The notes under the pieces: model-generated
Told to the model about the DNA's origin: nothing
Database searches by the model: none
The model's input: the letters and a program-made list of their open reading frames with translations, nothing else
DNA from: Oceanitalea stevensii
GTDB lineage: Bacteria; Actinomycetota; Actinomycetes; Actinomycetales; Actinomycetaceae
Direction: 5' to 3'
Length of the DNA: 64,000 nucleotides
NCBI RefSeq assembly: GCF_014837105.1
Contig: NZ_JACSPO010000011.1
Coordinates: forward strand, 1 to 64,000
Shown: piece by piece, positions 1 through 7,509 of the stretch
Layout: each line of letters opens with the position of its first letter
How positions within the stretch are numbered: position 1 is the first letter of the stretch
Position numbers and translations under genes: made by a program

Positions 1-351
1 AGCACTACCCTGAAACACCTGTCCCGACCGGGGCTGGTTCCACGTAACCGAGCCTCTACGAAACCCGGGGCGATTCAGGCCGAGGAGGAGCGTTCCCCAT
101 GCCCATAGGAGAGCTGTCCACCCGAAGGCCTGGCTGAGCCAGTACCACCGGTGGGCATCGGGGTTGTCCATGAACGGCATGACCAGGACGGTGTTGGACT
201 GGCCGTCTTGGGCCAAGCGGTAGAGCCACACGTAAAGCAGTGCCGTGATCACCAGTGCCACGGCGGCATCGGGCAGCGCGCCGACAAGGTCCTTGCGTAA
301 GCGTGGGTCAGCGCCGCGACGGGCCCGAGTCGCCTCGTGAACGTCAGTCAT
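1..351 (-). CDS. Ferric-reductase-like membrane protein, N-terminal part (runs off the window)
   Basis: The reading frame is open from ATG at 351 to the window edge (117 codons). Residues about 28-45 form a membrane segment. The stretches LVMPFMDNP and YWLSQAFGWTALLWAW closely match VVMPDIADA and YWLCQAFGWSGLLWAW in the protein encoded at 608-1630, so the two genes are paralogues on the same strand. Likeness stops after residue about 96 (LLLGLNRPG): the last 20 or so residues do not resemble the paralogue, which there reads into its first haem-ligand helix. The gene may be broken or recombined near position 66, or simply divergent. The function, a haem-b membrane oxidoreductase, is inferred only through the neighbour. 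Confidence 0.6.
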   Translation of the reverse strand, partial: MTDVHEATRARRGADPRLRKDLVGALPDAAVALVITALLYVWLYRLAQDGQSNTVLVMPFMDNPDAHRWYWLSQAFGWTALLWAWGTLLLGLNRPGFRRGSVTWNQPRSGQVFQGSA

Positions 352-555
352 CGTGTGGGGTCCCGTCTGAGGGGGCGGAGTGCCGAGCGATTCTCGCCAG
401 GCCGGGCGACCGCTTCGGTGCGTGCCCATGGCGACTGTACTCACGAGCGCTTAGCCGTTGGTCGGGTTCGAGGCGGTGCCTGCTCAGGGCGGCGCAGCAG
501 GGCGATGGTGGCCCGCGAGGTTCCCTGGCGGCTCTCGATCCACGCGGGATGAGAA

Positions 556-610
556 ATGTCAGTGCGCCGATAAGTATCCCGACGAGCTGCGTGAGCGCGC
601 CGTGCGGTTA
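556..610 (+). pseudogene. Remnant of an IS3-family transposase OrfA start
   Basis: Positions 569-610 encode DKYPDELRERAVRL, the typical opening of actinobacterial IS3-family OrfA proteins (KYPDELRERAVR). An ATG at 556 followed by TCA resembles the usual start of such genes, but its frame reads into TAA after five codons, so the start and the conserved motif are out of phase by one base. Nothing of the helix-turn-helix or of OrfB follows, because the sequence runs straight into the 3' end of the oxidoreductase gene on the other strand. This looks like a short scar of a lost insertion sequence. Confidence 0.5.
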
Positions 611-1630
611 GGCAGCGGCCCGCTCTTGCTCTCGGCGCCGCTCGGTTCGATGGGCCCGGACCACGCAACTTGCGACCACCAGGACGAAGACCGCGAACCC
701 TACCCAGATCATGGTCTGAGTGACGTTCAGGGGTGCCCCGTCGACGTTCGGCGTGCGCCCGCCATCGCGCCCGGTGGCGGCAACGAGCAGCAGCACCACG
801 ATCGTCGCCGTGGCGGCGAGGCGCCCCACCAAGCGGCCAAGACGGTCGGTAACGGTCGCGCCGGGCCGGTATGCCGGGCGCAGCAGCCGCACCAGGAGCA
901 GCCCGGCGACGGGCAGCTGCAACAGCCATACGGTGGTCCGGAAAGCGCCGTCGTACCAGACGTTCGTCCCGTACAGCAGCGTGTGCCACACGCTCAGGAC
1001 GTACACGACGATGATCGAGGCGTGCAGTGCCCGCCACAGTCGGGCCCCCATGGCGCGCCGCGCATAGAACGCCAGGCCCAGTGGGATCGCGAGGTAGAGG
1101 GCCAGCAACCCGATGAGGATCGCGATCACGCCCGTGCCGCTGCCGTAGCCGCCCGGGACGAAGGAGTCGACGAACGCGCGCCACAGGCGCCCCGCCCACC
1201 CGGCTTCCGCGCGGTTCTCGCGCACCATCTCCGCGAAGAACCAGAACGCGTGAGCGAACATCAGGGCGATCGTGGTCAGGCTCGTCTGCCGGTGCCACCT
1301 CTCGATCTGCGACACCGACACGGGCAGCCAGCTCGGGTGCCGACTCGAGCGCACCAGCCCCAGCATCACGGTGATCCACGCCCACAGCAGCCCAGACCAC
1401 CCGAACGCCTGACACAGCCAGTACATCCAGTACCCCGGCGCGTCGGCGATGTCAGGCATCACCACGATCGTGGCTGAGGTTCCCGCATCCACACGCCAGT
1501 AGAGCAGCGCGAAGATCGCCCCGGTGACGACCAGCGCGACGCTCGCATCGAGCGTGGCTCCGCGTAGGTCCTGCTTGAGGGCGTGGAAGTCGAACAGCGC
1601 CCTCCGGCGCGTTGCGGTCGTCCCAGTCAT
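608..1630 (-). CDS. Ferric-reductase-like (cytochrome b type) transmembrane protein
   Basis: 340 residues from ATG 1630, which has GGGAAGGG six bases upstream; an in-frame ATG further out lacks such a site. Several membrane helices are evident. His-containing helices (WHRQTSLTTIALMFAHAFWFF; LWRALHASIIVVYVLSVWH, with paired His spaced about 13 residues apart) fit the bis-haem ligand pattern of the ferric reductase-like transmembrane domain family. There is no FAD/NAD module, so it resembles stand-alone haem subunits (YedZ-like) that pass electrons across the membrane. The C-terminus is short and rich in Arg/Glu. A partial paralogue lies downstream and a CopC gene upstream, which hints at a metal or redox role. 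The electron donor and acceptor cannot be told. Confidence 0.75.
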   Translation of the reverse strand: MTGTTATRRRALFDFHALKQDLRGATLDASVALVVTGAIFALLYWRVDAGTSATIVVMPDIADAPGYWMYWLCQAFGWSGLLWAWITVMLGLVRSSRHPSWLPVSVSQIERWHRQTSLTTIALMFAHAFWFFAEMVRENRAEAGWAGRLWRAFVDSFVPGGYGSGTGVIAILIGLLALYLAIPLGLAFYARRAMGARLWRALHASIIVVYVLSVWHTLLYGTNVWYDGAFRTTVWLLQLPVAGLLLVRLLRPAYRPGATVTDRLGRLVGRLAATATIVVLLLVAATGRDGGRTPNVDGAPLNVTQTMIWVGFAVFVLVVASCVVRAHRTERRREQERAAA

Positions 1631-1846
1631 CGATGACCCTTCCCATCTCTGCCGGTAGGCAGACGTGCTCGACGTTGAACACTCAGCACTATGGGTCACG
1701 AGTACGCGAAAGACCTAACCCAACCGACACAAGGTCCAACATCCGGCCGAATCAGTACCCGGCGGACCTATCCACGGCGGAACGTAGTTCCGCCCGCCGA
1801 CATCACGACCCCACTCCCGCCGTGGCGAAACGGCTGGACTCTCTGC

Positions 1847-2461
1847 TCACACGCGGTCGGTGCGCCGCCGCTTCACGATGAGGAGGATGAGCGCGGCGAC
1901 GGCGCCGACCGCCGCTACGGCGATGGCGACCTTGGCGACCGTGGACAGCCCGGACTCCTCGGCGGTCTCGGCCGGCTCGGTCGTCGCAGCCTCGCTCGCG
2001 CGCTCGGTGGTGGCCGGCTCGGCCGCGGCAGGCTCGGTCGGCTCGGTGGTGGCAGGCTCGGTCGGCTCGGCGGGCGCGGTGACCTCAAAGGGGATGACGC
2101 CGTCGATCGGGTGGCCGTCGCTGGAGGCCACGCGCCAGCGCACCTCAAGCTGCCCCGCCGGCAGCTCGGCGTCGAGCGCGAGGACGACGTCGGCCCCGTC
2201 GAGGGTGCCCTCGCCCTCGACGAGGGTCGTGCCGTCGGCATCGACGACGGTGATCACCGAGCCGACCTCCAGTGGCGGGTTGTTGAAGGTCAGCGTGATC
2301 GACTCCGGCGGCGCGTCGAGCACCGCCCCGTCGGCGGGGTCGGAGGCGACGAGCATGTCGTGGGCCTGGGCCGCGGGCCCGAGGCCAAGCGTCCCGAGGA
2401 GGACGAGCAGGACGAGGGCGGCGAAGCGGGCGCGACGGCGAGCGGCAACGATCGTGGTCAT
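1847..2461 (-). CDS. CopC-domain copper-binding protein with C-terminal membrane anchor
   Basis: 204 residues. A signal peptide (about 1-33) ends in AQA, so the mature protein would begin with His (HDMLVASDPADGAVL), the N-terminal His ligand typical of the CopC copper site; SSDGHPIDG later supplies the usual Asp/His ligands. The CopC beta-barrel spans about 34-128. A Thr/Pro/Glu-rich repetitive linker (about 129-168) and one membrane helix with a KRRR tail follow. The protein should therefore sit outside the cell, tethered to the membrane, and bind Cu(II). No CopD or YcnI gene is adjacent. The neighbouring haem membrane protein suggests a metal/redox theme, but no operon is proven. Confidence 0.88.
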   Translation of the reverse strand: MTTIVAARRRARFAALVLLVLLGTLGLGPAAQAHDMLVASDPADGAVLDAPPESITLTFNNPPLEVGSVITVVDADGTTLVEGEGTLDGADVVLALDAELPAGQLEVRWRVASSDGHPIDGVIPFEVTAPAEPTEPATTEPTEPAAAEPATTERASEAATTEPAETAEESGLSTVAKVAIAVAAVGAVAALILLIVKRRRTDRV

Positions 2462-2789
2462 GGGCCCATGCTAGACAGACCGGCGGCGGGGTGGTCCCAC
2501 CGCCCGTACCACCGGCGCCCCTCTGTCGGCCCGTCGCTCTGAGCGGCGCGGTCGCGCGCCACCTCCTCATCGGCCAGGCCAGCCCAGACCAAGGGCGGCC
2601 GCACGGAGAACCTCGTTTTCGGGCAGAGAGTCGTCGTCCCGCATGAGGATCCCGCTGCGAGACACGTCCCTCCACATCCCACTGGCGGGTGTCGCGCCGT
2701 CGCTTCGGGTTCCGTTGCGGGACGTCGGCAGCGCACATGCTCAGGCGCCCCTCCGGTCGCCGCGGTGGCGGCTTCCGGTGGTACGAGAT
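2462..2789. other. 328-bp gap with no supported gene
   Basis: No frame here shows a start, ribosome site and recognisable product together. The stretch lies upstream of copC and downstream of an unrecognised gene on the same strand. It holds two similar segments, CCGCTGCGAGACACGTCC near 2649 and CCGTTGCGGGACGTC near 2713, which may be decayed repeats. It may also hold the copC promoter, but no clear -35/-10 pair was seen. Confidence 0.4.
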
Positions 2790-3215
2790 CTAAATTCTCG
2801 CTTCCGAACTGACGCGTCGACCGAGACGCCAACGCACGCCGCTGGCCTCGACCGTCAGCGTAGGGATCGGGCGTCGGCGGATGAGGCTCGGTCGATACGT
2901 CACTTCTCCCGCGCCCCGCAGGTAGGCACGCACAAGGAGGGCGAGATCCCGAAGATCTGCTTCCTTCTCCCGCTCGTCATCGTCGTAGTTGAAGCGGATG
3001 TTGCCCACGTCCAAGTCGGGGATGTGAGCCTGGAACCACTCGTAACTAGCCACGAGGCACCCGTCGCGTTCCTGGATATACGGCACTGCGCGACTGGTCA
3101 CCCGCACGCGGTAGGCATCGGGCGCGTCGTGGTCGTCATACTCGTGGACGAAAACGGAATCGTCGAAGACCTCATCGACCACTCGATGAAGCACTGCTCT
3201 GATGTCGACGACCAC
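2790..3215 (-). CDS. Uncharacterised protein of about 141 residues
   Basis: No family was recognised. The coding-like part begins around GTG 3215 (VVVDIRAVLHRVVDEVFDD); a longer frame to 3296 starts with unlikely sequence. The start is uncertain, because an AAGG sits directly before GTG with too little spacing. The protein is soluble, acidic in the middle (NYDDDEREKEADL) and has a basic C-terminus. Aromatic, mixed alpha/beta sequence (VASYEWFQAHIPD) and codon choices richer in A/T than in neighbouring genes suggest horizontally acquired cargo. No partner toxin, immunity gene or phage gene is seen beside it. Confidence 0.5.
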   Translation of the reverse strand: MVVDIRAVLHRVVDEVFDDSVFVHEYDDHDAPDAYRVRVTSRAVPYIQERDGCLVASYEWFQAHIPDLDVGNIRFNYDDDEREKEADLRDLALLVRAYLRGAGEVTYRPSLIRRRPIPTLTVEASGVRWRLGRRVSSEARI

Positions 3216-3442
3216 CCTTTCAGTATGGCAGGGCGCCACCCCTTCAAAAAGCAAATGAGCTTGTCGCTCCGCACTTTGGACGCAGCCCGGCGGCACCGCG
3301 CAGAGCGATCCCGCTGCGGATCCCTCAGCGGCACTTACGGCCCGGTCTCGAAGCTACGACGACACGCGAGCCGACCGGAACGGCGTTCAACGGGGAGACG
3401 TGCTCGTAACAGGGCTCCGTATGGGAAACCACGGGACGACTT

Positions 3443-3967
3443 TCAGGGTGAATCAGGCGTGTCGAGGCCTTCTAGCAACCAGGATAGATGCTCTGTATGG
3501 ACAGAGATTTCAATCACACCTTCCGCGTCAATGACTCGCAGGAAACTGTTGGTCCCAATAGGTCCCATAAGTAGGTCGCGCCAGCCTCTTGGGTCCGCGA
3601 ACTCGGCAATGGTCCCGGTGCTCACAGTAAACGGCGCAACCGACGGGCCAGCAAGCGGAGTGATGTGGATTGCACGGCCTGCTGGCCGCACCTCGGCCTT
3701 TCGCCACCGCTTGCTCAGGCGAGGATGGCCATCCGGAGAACGAACGGACACACCCAGGTAGCCCTCCCGAGCGGTCGTAGCTCGGTTGGTGCTGGCACCC
3801 ACGCGGATGCCGATGAGCACTGCCACCGAGATTAGCGAACCTGCAACCAGCGCATTGAGGAAAGCGCGACCGACATCTAGACCTGCCAGCCAGAATATCA
3901 AGGTTGCCACAGCCACGTACAGAACCACGAGAGTGGCCAGCGCTGGAAGTTGGCGCTTGCTGGCCAT
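3443..3967 (-). CDS. Uncharacterised membrane protein, two N-terminal helices
   Basis: 174 residues from ATG 3967, chosen because GGAAGGAGAAG lies just upstream; the longer upstream frame has no such site. Residues about 8-27 and 33-53 form two hydrophobic helices (LPALATLVVLYVAVATLIFW; AFLNALVAGSLISVAVLIGI) joined by a short loop. A cytoplasmic C-terminal domain of about 115 residues follows, with beta-rich sequence (GVIEISVHTEHL). The layout resembles small membrane proteins with a PH-like tail, but I do not recognise the family. Base composition is less GC-rich than the core genes nearby, as in the preceding unrecognised gene. Confidence 0.6.
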   Translation of the reverse strand: MASKRQLPALATLVVLYVAVATLIFWLAGLDVGRAFLNALVAGSLISVAVLIGIRVGASTNRATTAREGYLGVSVRSPDGHPRLSKRWRKAEVRPAGRAIHITPLAGPSVAPFTVSTGTIAEFADPRGWRDLLMGPIGTNSFLRVIDAEGVIEISVHTEHLSWLLEGLDTPDSP

Positions 3968-4255
3968 ACTTCTTCTCCTTCCAGGCGATTCACGCCAGCT
4001 TCTCGTTGTTAAGTCCGACCTACGCGTCGAACCGAAGCGCCGGCGGTCCGGCTCACGACTGCTCAAACGCTCTTGACGCGCGATATAAGCGTGCCATGGA
4101 CCGCCCGCTGCGGAGGCGCTGCAGGCCATCGCGGACACCCACGCCCGAGTGTCCGCAAGACCCGCCCGGGCAGGTTTTCCGGTGACTGCGCGTCATATGG
4201 GACGCGTCTGTCGTCCCGTACGAGAGATTCTCAGAGTCATCCAGGGAAAACGAAC
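3968..4255. other. Non-coding or decayed stretch
   Basis: No gene with a start and ribosome site is supported here. In one plus-strand frame, about 4097-4200, the sequence reads like protein (ALQAIADTHARVSARPARAG) but has no start codon in reach and soon loses character. It could be a gene remnant. The ribosome-binding site and presumed promoter of the membrane protein gene lie at the left edge. Confidence 0.3.
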
Positions 4256-4285
4256 GGGCCCGGCACGCCGTAGCGTGCCGGGCCC
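4256..4285 (-). terminator. Rho-independent-type terminator after the small ORF
   Basis: Arms 4256-4268 (GGGCCCGGCACGC) and 4273-4285 are perfectly complementary over 13 bp around a 4-base loop. Read on the minus strand the stem is followed by GTTCGTTTTCCC, a short T-rich tract. It lies 14 bases past the stop of the 57-codon ORF and so probably ends that transcript. Confidence 0.75.
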
Positions 4286-4298
4286 TGGGCGCGGGCGG

Positions 4299-4472
4299 TC
4301 ATGCGCGTGGCAGTGACGCGTTGCGCACGACCGCGCGCGGCCCGATACCCGCCCAGCGTCCCCGGCGGCCCCGCAGGACGCGGGTGGCCGGACGGCGCTG
4401 GAGGTGGACGTAGTCCGCGAGCGGCATTCCCATGGCGCTGGCGGACATGTCACCGATCATGACGGATGACAT
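4299..4472 (-). CDS. Small basic ORF, 57 residues, unknown
   Basis: The ORF runs from ATG 4472 to TGA 4299. A weak CAGGA lies eight bases before the start. The N-terminus is Met/Ser-rich (MSSVMIGDMSASAMGM) and the second half is strongly basic (RRPATRVLRGRRGRW). No family was recognised. In its favour is the strong terminator directly downstream. It lies about 175 bp below the WYL regulator gene on the same strand, and a small hairpin (GTCCCC/GGGGAC near 4500-4514) precedes it. It could be a small secreted or regulatory peptide, or a chance frame in a leader RNA. Confidence 0.35.
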   Translation of the reverse strand: MSSVMIGDMSASAMGMPLADYVHLQRRPATRVLRGRRGRWAGIGPRAVVRNASLPRA

Positions 4473-4647
4473 GACAGATTCCTGACTTTCTCGTGGTGGA
4501 GTCCCCTGAGGGGACGACGGCATGGCCCGGTGCACGGGCAGGGATCGCGACCTCGTCGTCGGGATCCCAGCGGCGACGAGGCCTGCTACGCGAGCAGTCG
4601 GATGGCCATGACGAGAACTGTGCCAGGGGCTCTCTCGGGGACGCCAC

Positions 4648-5616
4648 TCATTTAACGGCGTCCGCGGTGGCCTCGGTGAGCCGCCGGCCGAAGCCCGCGA
4701 GCGCACCCACCGCCTCCTCCGTCCCGCTCACCGTCCACGAGGCGTCGGGCGGGATCCACGCCGGCCCGTAGACGAGGTCGGCGAGGGAGCCGCCCGCCAC
4801 GGGCCAGTCGGTTCCGCCCGCCTCGTTGGGGGTCGCCCCGGTCGACCAGACCCCGAAGTGCTTGCGCATCTCCTCGGGGCTCATGTCGAGGTGGACCACT
4901 GCCTCCAGCGGGTAGCTCTGGCTGTCCGTGTCGGTCGCGAGGATCAGCTCGGAGGGGTCGTCCACCGGCAGCTCGCGCGGGGCGGTCCGCACCCCCGTGC
5001 GCAGCAGCCCGGAGAGGCGGTCGAGACGGAAGGTGCGCCAGTCCTCCCGGTCCAGGTCCCAGCACACGAGGTACCAGCGCGGCCCGTTGGACACGAGCGT
5101 GTGCGGCTCGACGTGACGGGAGGCCTCGACGTCGAGGGCGGTGACGTAGCGGAAGCGGACCCGCTCGTGGTCGCGGCACGCGAGCGCCAGCTCGGCGACG
5201 ACGTCGGGGTCCACGGCCCGCCCCCGCCCGCCCGCCGGCACGGCGTACTCCTGGAGGGCGGACACCCGCCGGCGCAGGTGCGGAGCGAGCATCTGCTCGA
5301 GCTTGACGAGCGCGCTCAGCGCGGTGTGCTCCCCCAGCCCCTGGACGGCCGCGACCCGCAGGCCGACGGCGATCGCCACGGCCTCGTCGTCGTCGAGGAG
5401 CAGCGGGGGCAGGCGACCGCCCGCCTCGAGCCGGTACCCGCCGTCGAGGCCTGGGCGGGCGCTGACCTCGTAGCCGAGCTCGCGCAGCCGATCGACGTCG
5501 CGGCGCAGCGTGCGTGCGCTGACACTGAGCCGCTCGCGCAGCTCCCGCCCGGACCACGACCGGTGGGTCTGGAGCAGGGAGAGCAGGCGCAGGGCACGCG
5601 CGGTGGGATCGGCCAT
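4648..5616 (-). CDS. WYL-domain transcriptional regulator (DeoR-like HTH)
   Basis: 322 residues from ATG 5616; the extra codons upstream run into the operator and are not expected to be protein. An N-terminal winged helix (about 1-60, LLQTHRSWSGRELRERLSVSARTLRRDVDRL) matches the HTH_11 class. A middle WYL region (about 130-190) contains RFRYV and GPRWYLVCWDLDREDWRTFRLDRL. A C-terminal WCX-like part reaches the end. Such proteins bind ligands or nucleotides and repress or activate nearby genes. It is divergent from the ABC transporter genes at 5679-7480, and a perfect palindrome lies between them, so it most likely controls itself and that transporter. Confidence 0.88.
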   Translation of the reverse strand: MADPTARALRLLSLLQTHRSWSGRELRERLSVSARTLRRDVDRLRELGYEVSARPGLDGGYRLEAGGRLPPLLLDDDEAVAIAVGLRVAAVQGLGEHTALSALVKLEQMLAPHLRRRVSALQEYAVPAGGRGRAVDPDVVAELALACRDHERVRFRYVTALDVEASRHVEPHTLVSNGPRWYLVCWDLDREDWRTFRLDRLSGLLRTGVRTAPRELPVDDPSELILATDTDSQSYPLEAVVHLDMSPEEMRKHFGVWSTGATPNEAGGTDWPVAGGSLADLVYGPAWIPPDASWTVSGTEEAVGALAGFGRRLTEATADAVK

Positions 5617-5635
5617 GCCGAGAATGTACCGATCA

Positions 5636-5658
5636 ATGCGGCCAGCATCTGGCCGCAT
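5636..5658. promoter_or_regulatory. Candidate operator between the WYL regulator and the ABC transporter
   Basis: A perfect inverted repeat: arm ATGCGGCCAG at 5636-5645, spacer CAT, and its exact complement at 5649-5658. It sits in the 62-bp gap between two divergent start codons (5616 minus, 5679 plus). A palindrome of this length in so small a divergent gap is the expected form of the regulator's binding site. Neither flanking gene has a strong ribosome site, so one or both transcripts may be leaderless. Confidence 0.7.
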
Positions 5659-5678
5659 CGGCTCGTAACGTCCTCGTC

Positions 5679-6728
5679 ATGACTCCGATCATCAGCACCA
5701 AGGGGCTCACGAAGACCTTCCACCGCAAGGGCGGTGAGGAGGTCGTCGCGGTCAGCGACCTCACGATGGACATCGAGCCCGGCTCCCTCACGGCCTTCCT
5801 CGGGCCCAACGGGGCCGGCAAGTCCACCTCCCTGCGCATGCTCACCACGCTCCTGCCGCCCACGAGCGGGCAGGCGACCGTCTGCGGCTTCGACATCACC
5901 CGCCAGCAGGCCGACGTGCGGCGGTCCATCGGCTACATCGGCCAGAAGAACGGCGCCGCCCAGTACTACCGGGTGCGCGACGAGCTCGTCTCCCAGGGCG
6001 CGTTCTACGGCCTGGGCCGCGTCGAGCGACGCCGCCGCGCGGACGAGCTCATGGAGATCCTCGGCCTCACCGACCTCGCCACCCGCACGACGATGACCCT
6101 GTCCGGCGGCCAGCGCCGGCGCGTGGACATCGCGCTCGGCCTCGTCCCCGCCCCGCGGCTCCTCTTCCTCGACGAGCCGTCCACCGGCCTGGACCCGCAG
6201 TCCCGCTCCCACCTGTGGGACCACATCCTCACCCTGCGTGAGCGCTACGGGATGACCCTGCTCCTCACCACCCACTACCTCGACGAGGCCGACCGCTTCG
6301 CCGAGCGGGTGATGATCGTCGACCAGGGCCGGCTCATCGCCGACGACACCTCCGCCCGGCTCAAGGCGAACCTCGCCGGGGACCGCATCGTCCTCACCCT
6401 GCGTGGCACCGGCCCCGACGACGGCGCCCTCGCCACCCTGCGGCGCGTCGCCGCCCGCGGTGACGACGTCGAGCACGCGCCCGTCGCGGTGCCGGAGGGG
6501 CCGGCGGTGCGGTACGCCGTCGTCGTCGACCACGGCGACCGCGTGCTCCCCGCGCTGCTCGCCGACCTCGCGGCCGGCGGCCACCGGGTCGTCGCCGCGG
6601 AGCTCCACCAGCCCACCCTCGACGACGTCTTCCTCCGCCTCACCGGCCGCAGCCTGCGCGAGGAGCAGGCCACCACCGGCACCGACACCCCCGCCCAGCC
6701 CGCCCTCACCCCCGGAGGCCCCCAGTGA
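5679..6728 (+). CDS. ABC transporter ATP-binding protein, DrrA type
   Basis: 349 residues. Walker A GPNGAGKST is at 42-50, the signature LSGGQRRRVD at 141-150 and Walker B LLFLDEPSTGLD just after. The C-terminal 100 residues form the DUF4162-like tail of daunorubicin-resistance ATPases (QPTLDDVFLRLTGR). It energises an ABC-2 exporter at the inner face of the membrane. Its stop overlaps the start of the permease gene by four bases (GTGA), so the pair is translationally coupled. The divergent WYL regulator and palindrome upstream point to ligand-controlled expression. The exported substrate, perhaps a drug or lipid, cannot be told. Confidence 0.93.
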   Translation: MTPIISTKGLTKTFHRKGGEEVVAVSDLTMDIEPGSLTAFLGPNGAGKSTSLRMLTTLLPPTSGQATVCGFDITRQQADVRRSIGYIGQKNGAAQYYRVRDELVSQGAFYGLGRVERRRRADELMEILGLTDLATRTTMTLSGGQRRRVDIALGLVPAPRLLFLDEPSTGLDPQSRSHLWDHILTLRERYGMTLLLTTHYLDEADRFAERVMIVDQGRLIADDTSARLKANLAGDRIVLTLRGTGPDDGALATLRRVAARGDDVEHAPVAVPEGPAVRYAVVVDHGDRVLPALLADLAAGGHRVVAAELHQPTLDDVFLRLTGRSLREEQATTGTDTPAQPALTPGGPQ

Positions 6729-7480
6729 GCACCGTCGTCACCGACACCCGCAACGTCCTCGTCCGCGAGCTGTGGCCGGTCCTGCGCGACCCGTTCAGCG
6801 TCATCTTCTCCCTGCTCCAGCCCCTCGTCTTCCTCGCGTTCTTCGGCCCGCTGCTCAGCGGCATGACCGGCCTGCCACTGGCCGAGTCCTTCCAGTGGTT
6901 CGTCCCGGGCATCATCGTCATGAGCACCCTGTTCGGCACCGCGATGGCCGGCTCGAACCTCCTCTACGAGCTCCAGTCCGGCTCTCACGAGCGCATGCTC
7001 GTCACGCCCGTGGCCCGCTCGGCCCTCATGGTGGGGCGCGCGCTGAAGGAGATGGTGCCGCTCGCCGTCCAGGCGGTGATCATCACGCTCGTGGCCTCGA
7101 TCTTCGGCTTCCGCCCGCACCTGCCCGGCATGGCGCTGGGCCTGGTCGTCCTCGCCGCCTTCGGGATCGGTCTCGGGGCGCTCAGCTACTCCCTGGGGAT
7201 CGCAGCGCGGGAGCGGGACTGGATGTTCTGGGCGGTCCAGCAGGCGCTGATCTTCCCGCTCATGATCCTGTCCGGGATGCTCCTGCCGCTGGAGGCGGCG
7301 CCGCGCTGGATGCAGGTGCTGTCCCAGCTCAACCCGCTCACCTACCTCGTCGAGGCCGAGCGGGCGCTGTTCAACGGGCAGCTCACCGAGCCCGCGGTGT
7401 GGCAGGGCGCACTGGCCGCCGTCGTGCTCGCGACGGTCGGGCTCACGGTGGGGATCAGGATGATGCGGCGCAGCATCTGA
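6725..7480 (+). CDS. ABC-2 type permease, DrrB type
   Basis: 251 residues with about six membrane helices. The ABC-2 signature region (QQALIFPLMILSGMLLPLEAAPRWMQVLSQLNPLTYLVEAERALF, near 175-220) is well kept. It starts with GTG inside the stop of the ATPase gene. Together the two proteins would form a homodimeric-permease, homodimeric-ATPase exporter. It ends 29 bp before the helicase gene, which may be read on the same transcript. Confidence 0.93.
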   Translation: MSTVVTDTRNVLVRELWPVLRDPFSVIFSLLQPLVFLAFFGPLLSGMTGLPLAESFQWFVPGIIVMSTLFGTAMAGSNLLYELQSGSHERMLVTPVARSALMVGRALKEMVPLAVQAVIITLVASIFGFRPHLPGMALGLVVLAAFGIGLGALSYSLGIAARERDWMFWAVQQALIFPLMILSGMLLPLEAAPRWMQVLSQLNPLTYLVEAERALFNGQLTEPAVWQGALAAVVLATVGLTVGIRMMRRSI

Positions 7481-7509
7481 GTGTCGGAGGCCGCGGTTAC
7501 CGTAGGCGG

